Assembly: GCA_020445745.1 (NCBI GenBank)
Contig: JAGRGB010000165.1
Span: 1-34,150 of the forward strand
Direction of reading: 5' to 3'
From: Rhodocyclaceae bacterium
GTDB taxonomy: Bacteria > Pseudomonadota > Gammaproteobacteria > Burkholderiales > Rhodocyclaceae
Length of the DNA: 34,150 bases
Shown here piece after piece: positions 27,191-34,150 of the stretch. The position numbers and the translations under genes were made by a program. The stretch's first letter is position 1. Each line of letters begins with the position of its first letter. The notes under the pieces are model-generated. The model saw nothing but the letters and a program-made list of their open reading frames with translations. It ran no database searches and was not told the DNA's origin.

Positions 27191-28381
27191 TCAGGCCGGC
27201 CCTTCGTAGACGATCTTCCAGTCACCGTCGCGCTCGTGCCAGTACTGGCGCTTCTTGATGGTGGTGTTCAGGTCGTTGCTGCGGTAGCCCAGCTCGAAGC
27301 TGACGACGATCACGTTGTCGCGGCCGGGACTGCGGAAGATGCTGAGCTGCGCGAGGGACACGCTGGCCCATTGCTTGGTGCCGTTGAAGCGCTCGCGCTG
27401 CCTGCGCCAGGCGTCGAGGTCATGGTCGCCGCTGCGGAAGTCGCTGGCGTAGTGGCGCAGGTAGCGGGCCGTGTCCCGGCTCTCCCAGTCCTGGCGCCAG
27501 GATTCCACGACCTGCACGACGCGTGCTCGCTCGCGTCGCCACGCTTCGGGCGATACCCATTCCGCCTGCTGTCCGATCACGACCGGTGTCTGACCGGGCT
27601 CGACGAAGCCGGACAAGGCGTCCAGATCCTGGTTCGCGAGTACCACGCAGCCGTCCGACGCGAGCGGTGGCCGTGCATAGGTGTCCGGCGGCGTGCCGTG
27701 CAGCCAGATGCCGTAGCCACTGCGGCCGAGGCGCCGGTCCCACTCGTTCGGATAGTTGATCGGAAATGCGCCGCTGCCGTAGAACGCCGGCAAGCGCTTG
27801 GGCGGGATCGCGGCGGTCACGAAATAGACGCCGAGCGGCGTGCGCTTGTCGCCTTCGCGCCATTTTTCGGCGCCCTCTTTGCCCTGGCTGACATAGTAGT
27901 CGGCGATCAATCGGGGGGAACCGTGATCGTTGCGGAACACGTACAGGCGCGACTTGGCGGTGTCCACCAGCACCGCGTGGCCTTGCTCAGGTGCCAGGGC
28001 GAGCAGGTCGCGCGGCAACTGGTTCGGCTGCGGGCGTTGATCGCGGGCCCGCAGCCTGGCCAGCGCCTCCGCCCGAAGTCCGTTCAGGGTGGCACCGGAG
28101 ATCCCCTGCACGCCGCCGATCGAATCGATCGGCCGGACCCTGGCCGTCAGCAGGTCGCCGCGGATCAGATGGGCCAGGCGAAAATTCGGGAAGGCATCGA
28201 TCAGGCGGTCGGTGCTCACCAGTGCCTGATCGAGGCGATTGGCCCGGATCTCCTCGATGATCTGCTGCAGGGCGGTCTCGGGATCCGCCGTCGGCTCGAC
28301 GGCATGGGCCGGAGCGCACAGCAGCAGGGTCGCCGCCAGCCATCCGTACCGCAGCGAGGAAAGGTCCGGGAAGCTCGCCAT
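27191..28381 (-). CDS. L,D-transpeptidase (YkuD domain) with C-terminal NTF2-like domain
   Basis: Exported enzyme of 396 residues expected to act on peptidoglycan, forming 3-3 cross-links or attaching substituents. The start at 28381 gives MASFPDLSSLRYGWLAATLL and a signal peptide ending near APAHA; longer upstream frames run through the TPR gene. A helical region at about 30-130 precedes the YkuD domain, whose catalytic residues are H228 in GIWLHGTP and C245 in SDGCVVL. GDKRTPLGVYFV and PINYPNEWD are typical of the YafK/YbiS group. The C-terminal 110 residues form an NTF2-like domain also found at the end of the neighbouring TPR protein, as in the proteins annotated Cds6-family. The start shares a base with the TPR stop (TGATG). 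Confidence 0.9.
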   Translation of the reverse strand: MASFPDLSSLRYGWLAATLLLCAPAHAVEPTADPETALQQIIEEIRANRLDQALVSTDRLIDAFPNFRLAHLIRGDLLTARVRPIDSIGGVQGISGATLNGLRAEALARLRARDQRPQPNQLPRDLLALAPEQGHAVLVDTAKSRLYVFRNDHGSPRLIADYYVSQGKEGAEKWREGDKRTPLGVYFVTAAIPPKRLPAFYGSGAFPINYPNEWDRRLGRSGYGIWLHGTPPDTYARPPLASDGCVVLANQDLDALSGFVEPGQTPVVIGQQAEWVSPEAWRRERARVVQVVESWRQDWESRDTARYLRHYASDFRSGDHDLDAWRRQRERFNGTKQWASVSLAQLSIFRSPGRDNVIVVSFELGYRSNDLNTTIKKRQYWHERDGDWKIVYEGPA

Positions 28382-29331
28382 CAACCGCTCACGGCCTCGC
28401 GTCGGATGCGCCATTCGCCGCCATCGTTGATCAGCTCGAGGGTCTTGTTCGCAGAGGCGTCGAAATTGTAGGAGCCATAGTGCTGGCGGAAGCTTACGCG
28501 GGCGGTGTCGCCGTTCATCTCGACCTTGACGTCTTCGAGGTCCACCGAGATCTTGCCGGGCTTGCCGCCGACGCGTCGCCGCCGTTCTGCCTCCCAGGCG
28601 GACCGCGAGCGGCCGCCCGGTACCTGGAAGTTCGCCGCGTAGAACGAAAGATAGGCTTCCGCATCCTTGCTCGCCCATGCCTTGGCCCAGGCCGTGACAC
28701 GTTGCCGCACGCGCTGCTCGGCGTCGCTGGCGATGGCCGGCGCCGCGCTCGAGGGTGCGGCGAGGGTCGTTGCCGCTCCCCCGGCTTCGGTCGGGTCCGT
28801 TGCCGGCGGGGTGTTCGGGGCGGGTGTCACGGTGATCAGTTGGCGCACGAGGGCCAGTTTGGCCTCGGCGGCCGTGTTGGCGGAGTCGAGCTGCAGCGCC
28901 TTGCTGTAGGCCTGGCTCGCCAGGCGCGAATAGATGTCGCCGAGGTTCTCGTGGGCGGTGGCGTAGGCCGGATGGGTGCGGATCGCCATTTCGAGGGCCG
29001 AGCGGGCCTTGTCGAACTCCTTCTGCTGCGCGTAGATCACCGCCAGGTTGTTGTAGGGCTCCGGCAGCTCCGGGTAGTCGGCGGTGAGGTTCTGGAAGAC
29101 CTCGATCGCCAGGCCCTGGCGGCCGAGCTCGGTCAGCGCGAGTCCCTTGAGGAATCGCAGTTCCGGGTCCTTGGGTCGATCGGCGAGCCCGGCCTCGGCT
29201 TCGGACAAGGCCGATTCGTACTGACCCTGCTTGATCAGTTCCTGGACCTTGTCGGCGTCGGCCAGGGCATGCGGCGTGACCGATGCCGCAACCGCCAGGG
29301 CGAACAGGCGCCGCAGCACTGAATTTCTCAT
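28381..29331 (-). CDS. Exported TPR protein with C-terminal NTF2-like domain
   Basis: Periplasmic or lipid-free exported protein of 316 residues. A signal peptide (MRNSVLRRLFALAVAASVTP, cleaved near HALA-DA) is followed by TPR repeats at about residues 27-165, for example SALSEAEAGLADRPKDPELR, YNNLAVIYAQQKEFDKARSA and AYATAHENLGDIYSRLA. A Thr/Pro/Ala-rich linker (about 170-205) leads to a C-terminal NTF2-like domain (about 207-316) with W-x3-W-x-S-x-D and YL-x2-YA-x2-F, matched in the adjacent L,D-transpeptidase. It is first in the minus-strand envelope cluster. I infer a scaffolding or recruitment role with the transpeptidase. The ATG lacks a clear ribosome binding site, but the signal peptide supports it. 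Confidence 0.88.
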   Translation of the reverse strand: MRNSVLRRLFALAVAASVTPHALADADKVQELIKQGQYESALSEAEAGLADRPKDPELRFLKGLALTELGRQGLAIEVFQNLTADYPELPEPYNNLAVIYAQQKEFDKARSALEMAIRTHPAYATAHENLGDIYSRLASQAYSKALQLDSANTAAEAKLALVRQLITVTPAPNTPPATDPTEAGGAATTLAAPSSAAPAIASDAEQRVRQRVTAWAKAWASKDAEAYLSFYAANFQVPGGRSRSAWEAERRRRVGGKPGKISVDLEDVKVEMNGDTARVSFRQHYGSYNFDASANKTLELINDGGEWRIRREAVSG

Positions 29332-29378
29332 ATGTTAGACTCGCTCGGTTGTTCCGCGGTCACCAACGGGATCAACAT

Positions 29379-29404
29379 GCCATTTTACCAACAAGGTAAA
29401 TGGC
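29379..29404. promoter_or_regulatory. Interrupted palindrome between the TPR gene and cysS
   Basis: GCCATTTTACC (29379-29389), AACAA, GGTAAATGGC (29395-29404) match with one extra T in the left arm. It is AT-richer than its surroundings and sits between two divergent genes, 48 bp from the TPR gene start. This is a good candidate operator or hairpin; I cannot assign a regulator. Confidence 0.5.
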
Positions 29405-29419
29405 CTCAAAATCAGCCTG

Positions 29420-29487
29420 TGCGCAATCCTCGGCGCGTGCCGGGAAGCCGGTGACCTCGGCTTCGAATTGCGCAGCGGGCTTTCCGC
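29420..29487 (+). ncRNA. Candidate structured 5' leader of cysS
   Basis: An 8-bp outer stem, TGCGCAAT (29420-29427) with ATTGCGCA (29467-29474), encloses two hairpins: CGGC-GCGT-GCCG (29431-29442) and GAAGCCG-GTGACCT-CGGCTTC (29444-29464). A fourth small stem GCGG-GCTTT-CCGC (29475-29487) follows. Together they suggest a three-way junction 38 bp before the cysS start at 29525. Pairing is seen in the sequence; transcription and function are inferred, and I know of no matching RNA family. Confidence 0.4.
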
Positions 29488-29524
29488 AGTACCTTCCAGA
29501 ACCAAATTTCGGATGCCACGGCAG

Positions 29525-30907
29525 ATGCTGGAGATCTTCAATACCCTGACGCGCCGGAAGGAAGTGTTCCGGCCGATCGAGGCAGGAAAAGTGCGCATGT
29601 ACGTCTGTGGCATGACGGTGTACGACTACTGTCACCTCGGCCATGCGCGGGTGATGGTGGTGTTCGACATGGTGGCGCGATGGCTGCGGGCCAGCGGCTT
29701 CGCGTTGACCTATGTTCGAAACATCACCGACATCGACGACAAGATCATCCGTCGCGCGGTGGAAAACGGCGAGTCGATCCACGCGTTGACCGACCGCTTC
29801 ATCGCGGCGATGCACGCCGATGCCGACGCCCTCGGCGTGTTGCGACCGGATCAAGAGCCGCGCGCGACCGACCACGTCGGCGACATGCTCGAACTGATCT
29901 CGGTCCTCGAGGACAAGGGGCTCGCCTACCAGGCGTCGAGCCGCGACGTCTGCTTTGCGGTGCGCAGCTTTGCCGGCTACGGTCGGCTGTCGGGCAAGGC
30001 GCTCGACGATCTGCGCGCCGGCGAGCGGGTCGAGGTTGCCGAAGGGAAGCACGATCCGCTCGACTTCGTGCTGTGGAAGCACGCCAAGCCCGGCGAGCCG
30101 GACGATGCCCGCTGGGCGTCGCCGTGGGGCGAGGGGCGTCCCGGATGGCACATCGAATGCTCGGCCATGAGCGGCCGGCTGCTGGGCACCCATTTCGACA
30201 TCCATGGCGGTGGCCAGGATCTCCAGTTTCCGCACCACGAGAACGAGATCGCCCAGAGCGAGGGGGCGCACGGCAGCTTCGTCAACTACTGGATGCACAA
30301 TGGTTTCGTGCGGGTCGACGACGAGAAGATGTCGAAGTCGCTGGGCAATTTCTTCACGATCCGCGACGTGCTCGAGCGCTACGACGCCGAGGTGGTGCGC
30401 TTCTTCATGCTGCGCGCCCACTATCGCAGTCCGCTCAATTATGCGGATGCCTTGCTCGACGACGCCCGCCATGCGCTGACCCGGCTGTATACGGCGCTGC
30501 GCAACGTCCCGCCGACGGCGGCAGTGGCAGACTTCGAGTCGCCCGCCGGGGCTCGTTTCCGGGCGGCGATGGACGACGACTTCAACACGCCGGAGGCGGT
30601 GGCGGTTCTGTTCGAACTGGCCGGCGAGGTCAACCGTGGTGGCGATCCGGCGGTCGCCGGCCAGTTGCGGGCGCTCGCCGGCGTGCTCGGTTTGCTGCAG
30701 CGAGATCCGGTGGCCTTCCTCCAGGCGGAGACCGGCGACGGCGGCGGGGACTGGTCGGCGACGCGCATCGAGGCGCTGATCGGCGAGCGAGCGGCCGCCA
30801 AGAAGGCCCGGGATTACGCGCGCGCCGACGCGATTCGCGACACCCTGGCCGGTGCGGGCATCGTGCTCGAGGACTCTGCCGGTGGCACCAGCTGGCGCCG
30901 AGGCTGA
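29525..30907 (+). CDS. cysS: Cysteinyl-tRNA synthetase
   Basis: Class I aminoacyl-tRNA synthetase charging tRNA-Cys. From ATG 29525 the product is 460 residues (E. coli 461) and begins [20 protein letters not shown], aligned with the E. coli start; an ATG at 29513 would add four residues, and neither has a strong ribosome binding site. Zinc ligands are C28 (YVCGMTVYD), C212 (IECSAM), H237 and E241 (PHHENE). The HIGH-type motif is H37-L-G-H40 and the KMSKS loop is at 268-272 ([10 protein letters not shown]). [13 protein letters not shown] is also conserved. It is divergent from the envelope cluster and converges with the secreted-protein gene. Confidence 0.97.
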   Translation: MLEIFNTLTRRKEVFRPIEAGKVRMYVCGMTVYDYCHLGHARVMVVFDMVARWLRASGFALTYVRNITDIDDKIIRRAVENGESIHALTDRFIAAMHADADALGVLRPDQEPRATDHVGDMLELISVLEDKGLAYQASSRDVCFAVRSFAGYGRLSGKALDDLRAGERVEVAEGKHDPLDFVLWKHAKPGEPDDARWASPWGEGRPGWHIECSAMSGRLLGTHFDIHGGGQDLQFPHHENEIAQSEGAHGSFVNYWMHNGFVRVDDEKMSKSLGNFFTIRDVLERYDAEVVRFFMLRAHYRSPLNYADALLDDARHALTRLYTALRNVPPTAAVADFESPAGARFRAAMDDDFNTPEAVAVLFELAGEVNRGGDPAVAGQLRALAGVLGLLQRDPVAFLQAETGDGGGDWSATRIEALIGERAAAKKARDYARADAIRDTLAGAGIVLEDSAGGTSWRRG

Positions 30908-30961
30908 TCCGGCCATCTGCGTTTTCGCTCGTTGTCGGACAGGCATCGACCGGGTGGCCGG

Positions 30962-31432
30962 TCAATGCGCCGCCCTTGCGTTGCGCCCGGCACCCGTGAC
31001 CTGGACGAAGTCCGAACAGGCGTGATCCGCAGGCCCGAGGCCGGCGTCGAAGCCGTCGCCGATGAACGGGGGCATGCCGCCGTAGGCTTGCTGCGGCGAC
31101 TCGCGATCGGGAATGCGACCGCCGCCGCCCGCCCCTTCGGCGATCACCGCGCAGGTGCCGACGACCGGAACCCCGTCGTGCGCTGCAACGGTGCCGGCCG
31201 CTGCGATCGGCTCGATCAGCGCTATGCAGGGCCGGTAGGCGCCGACCGGGACCACGACCGCGGGCAGCGCGGCGTCGAGCCGTGATCGCCGGCCAGGGGC
31301 TGCCGCTGCCGCCGACGGCGGGAGGACGATGCGATCCTCGGTGACGCCGGTGGCGGCCCTGGCCTGCGAAGCCAGGCACAGCAAGGACAGCATCGTGACG
31401 AATGGCAACCTGTATGCAATGCGCGCGATCAT
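30962..31432 (-). CDS. Unrecognised small secreted protein
   Basis: I do not recognise this 156-residue protein. The ATG at 31432 is preceded by GGAGAGG with a 5-bp gap, a strong ribosome binding site, and starts a clear signal peptide (MIARIAYRLPFVTMLSLLCL then ASQARA-AT). The mature part is rich in Ala, Gly and Pro, has three cysteines (RPCIAL, GTCAVI, HACSDF) and no membrane helix, and ends VTGAGRNARAAH. A longer frame begins at 31465, but lacks a good ribosome binding site. The gene converges on cysS with 54 bp between the ends and lies downstream of dnaJ on the same strand, separated by 213 bp. The plus-strand frames opposite it have no such start signals. The gene itself is likely real; its function is unknown. 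Confidence 0.6.
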   Translation of the reverse strand: MIARIAYRLPFVTMLSLLCLASQARAATGVTEDRIVLPPSAAAAAPGRRSRLDAALPAVVVPVGAYRPCIALIEPIAAAGTVAAHDGVPVVGTCAVIAEGAGGGGRIPDRESPQQAYGGMPPFIGDGFDAGLGPADHACSDFVQVTGAGRNARAAH

Positions 31433-31452
31433 GGGCGCCTCTCCAGCCGGAA

Positions 31453-31467
31453 ACTTGCAACGCAAGT
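31453..31467. promoter_or_regulatory. Inverted repeat before the secreted-protein gene
   Basis: ACTTGC-AAC-GCAAGT is a perfect 6-bp inverted repeat, 21 bp upstream of the minus-strand ATG at 31432 and just before its ribosome binding site. A weak minus-strand promoter (TTGCCA at 31491-31486, CATACT at 31470-31465, 15-bp spacing) overlaps it. The rest of the 213-bp gap to dnaJ holds an imperfect GC hairpin at about 31600-31628 without a T-run and nothing else I recognise. Confidence 0.4.
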
Positions 31468-31645
31468 ATGGCTAGCGTCCGGCGCTGGCAAAGGTTTAGG
31501 CCCGGATCGTGGTTCCGTCACCGTCCTGGCGGGTCACCGGGCGCCCGGCATCGTCCGCAACCGCCGCGACATCGATGCCACGATGCCACGCCATTCCGCG
31601 GTCCGGCGCGCCCGCCGGCGGCGCGACCTGCTATTCGCGCTGGCC

Positions 31646-32770
31646 TCAGGCGCCGAAGAACTCCTTGACCTTGTCCATCCAGCCCTTGGCCTTGGGATTG
31701 TGCCGGTCCGCGTTGTCTGCAGAGATCTCGTCGAATTCGCGCAGCAGCTCCTTTTGGCGCTCGGTCAGGTTCACCGGCGTCTCGACGACCACGTGACACA
31801 TCAGATCGCCCGGCGCGTGGCTGCGCACGTTGCGAATGCCCTTGCCACGCAGGCGGAACACCCGCCCGCTCTGGGTCTCGGACGGAACCTTGATGCGCGC
31901 CATTCCGTCCAGCGTGGGGATCTCGATTTCGCCGCCCAGGGCAGCCGTGCTGAAGCTGACCGGCATCTCGCAGTGCAGGTCGTCGCCGTCGCGCTGGAAC
32001 ACCGGGTGGGAGCGGATGTGAATCTCGACGTACAGGTCGCCGGACGGCCCGCCATTGACCCCGGCCTCGCCGTGGCCGGCGTGGCGCAGGCGCATGCCGT
32101 CGTCGATGCCGGCCGGGATCTTGACTTCCAGTGTCTTCTGTTTCTTGGTACGGCCCGCGCCGCCGCAACTGCGGCACGGATCCGGAATGATTCGTCCGGA
32201 GCCGTGGCACTTGGGGCACGTCTGCTGGATCGAGAAGAAGCCCTGCTGGATCCGCACCTGGCCTGCACCACCGCAGGTCGGGCAGGGCTTGGGTTGGCTG
32301 CCCGGCTTGGCACCGCTGCCGCCGCAGGTTTCGCAATTCTCGAGGGTCGGGATGCGGATCGTCTTTTCGGCGCCGCGGGCCGCTTCCTCGAGGGAGACTT
32401 CCAGGTTGTAGCGCAGATCGGCGCCGCGATACACGTTCGAGCGACCGCCGCCGCGGCTGCCACCGAAGATGTCGCCGAAGATGTCGCTGAAGGCGTCGGC
32501 AAAGCCATCGAATCCCTGACCGCCACCCATGCCGCCGGCCGAGGGGTCGACGCCGGCGTGGCCGTAGCGGTCGTAGGCGGCGCGCTTTTGCGAATCGGAC
32601 AGGATCTCGTAGGCGAGCTTGGCCTCCTTGAAATGCTCCTCGGCTTCCTTGTCGCCCGGATTGCGGTCCGGGTGATACTTCATCGCGGCCTTCTTGTAGG
32701 CCTTCTTGATCTGTTCCTCGGATGCATCCCGGTTGAGTCCGAGGACTTCGTAGTAGTCCCTGTTTGCCAT
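31646..32770 (-). CDS. dnaJ: Chaperone protein DnaJ
   Basis: Hsp40 co-chaperone that delivers substrates to DnaK and stimulates its ATPase. The start at 32770 gives [20 protein letters not shown] and 374 residues (E. coli 376); the open frame upstream is unrelated. Domain order: J domain with H33-P34-D35 in KYHPDRNPG; Gly/Phe-rich region (about 75-115, [15 protein letters not shown]); zinc domain with four CxxCxGxG repeats ([32 protein letters not shown]); C-terminal substrate-binding domains and dimerisation end ([12 protein letters not shown]). It follows dnaK by 107 bp on the same strand with a strong hairpin between them. Confidence 0.98.
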   Translation of the reverse strand: MANRDYYEVLGLNRDASEEQIKKAYKKAAMKYHPDRNPGDKEAEEHFKEAKLAYEILSDSQKRAAYDRYGHAGVDPSAGGMGGGQGFDGFADAFSDIFGDIFGGSRGGGRSNVYRGADLRYNLEVSLEEAARGAEKTIRIPTLENCETCGGSGAKPGSQPKPCPTCGGAGQVRIQQGFFSIQQTCPKCHGSGRIIPDPCRSCGGAGRTKKQKTLEVKIPAGIDDGMRLRHAGHGEAGVNGGPSGDLYVEIHIRSHPVFQRDGDDLHCEMPVSFSTAALGGEIEIPTLDGMARIKVPSETQSGRVFRLRGKGIRNVRSHAPGDLMCHVVVETPVNLTERQKELLREFDEISADNADRHNPKAKGWMDKVKEFFGA

Positions 32771-32847
32771 TACTGGTCTGGCTCGCCTGCACAAAGGCCG
32801 AGCCGGGCGACGCGGATGCGCCGTCACGGCCCGGCCGGGTTAGCGGG

Positions 32848-32867
32848 GCACCGCCGGCGGGCGGTGC
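32848..32867 (-). promoter_or_regulatory. Hairpin between dnaK and dnaJ
   Basis: On the minus strand GCACCGCC-CGCC-GGCGGTGC is a perfect 8-bp stem with a four-base loop, 10 bp after the dnaK stop. No T-run follows, so it is more likely a 3'-end mRNA stabiliser or processing barrier setting the DnaK to DnaJ ratio than a true terminator. Confidence 0.55.
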
Positions 32868-32877
32868 GTAGTTCGAC

Positions 32878-34150
<1,273 letters not shown>

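Noticed and set aside
26543-28471. 642-codon plus-strand open frame opposite the cyclophilin and L,D-transpeptidase genes
   Set aside because: It crosses two real gene boundaries and shows only shadow-type composition.
29332-29524. T-box riboswitch before cysS
   Set aside because: The inverted repeats do not show T-box specifier or antiterminator features, and T-boxes belong mainly to Gram-positive bacteria.
31600-31628. dnaJ terminator
   Set aside because: The GC-rich hairpin is imperfect, with a bulge, and no T-run follows on the minus strand; support is too weak for a feature.

Overview
The window reads as a chromosomal, housekeeping-dense stretch of a GC-rich (roughly two-thirds GC by eye) Betaproteobacterium, most like the Rhodocyclales/Nitrosomonadales side of that class. 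The evidence is gene order plus protein character. The run leuC-leuD-leuB-asd-fimV-(EcfT-like)-truA-trpF-trpB-trpA-accD-folC-dedD-cvpA-purF-metZ is the proteobacterial fimV/truA/accD/purF neighbourhood (Pseudomonas has a similar order without trpBA), with trpBA placed between trpF and accD as is usual in Betaproteobacteria. Nothing points to a mobile element, phage, CRISPR array, tRNA or rRNA. No stretch longer than about 215 bases lacks a gene, and every gene fully inside the window is intact.

Layout. (1) 1-3347: an AcrAB/MexAB-type efflux module. The inner-membrane RND pump (cut by the left edge) and its lipoprotein adaptor are on the minus strand; a divergent AcrR-type TetR repressor is on the plus strand. 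Between them an AcrR-like operator lies exactly in the spacer of the pump promoter. (2) 3479-7058, plus strand: aroC, a DUF465/YdcH-like small protein, an MFS transporter of the HcaT-like type, and an M48 lipoprotein protease coupled to it by an ATGA overlap. (3) 7140-11461, plus strand: leuC, leuD, leuB and asd, closed by a clear Rho-independent terminator at about 11494-11532. (4) 11675-25317, plus strand: fimV followed by a tight run of thirteen further genes for tRNA modification, tryptophan, fatty acid, folate, purine and methionine synthesis, including an orphan EcfT/CbiQ-like membrane protein. (5) 25334-29331, minus strand: an envelope cluster in transcription order TPR protein, L,D-transpeptidase, periplasmic cyclophilin, cytoplasmic cyclophilin, lpxH. 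The first two proteins end in the same NTF2-like domain. (6) 29525-30907, plus strand: cysS, preceded by a leader rich in inverted repeats. (7) 30962-34150, minus strand: an unrecognised small secreted protein, dnaJ, and the C-terminal two-thirds of dnaK (cut by the right edge).

I did not find a clearly new biological system. The most interesting leads are modest: the L,D-transpeptidase/TPR pair that shares a C-terminal domain, the structured cysS leader, the orphan EcfT-like gene, the unrecognised secreted protein with a good ribosome binding site, the precisely placed AcrR-type operator, and the repeated acidic FDLDL motifs in FimV.
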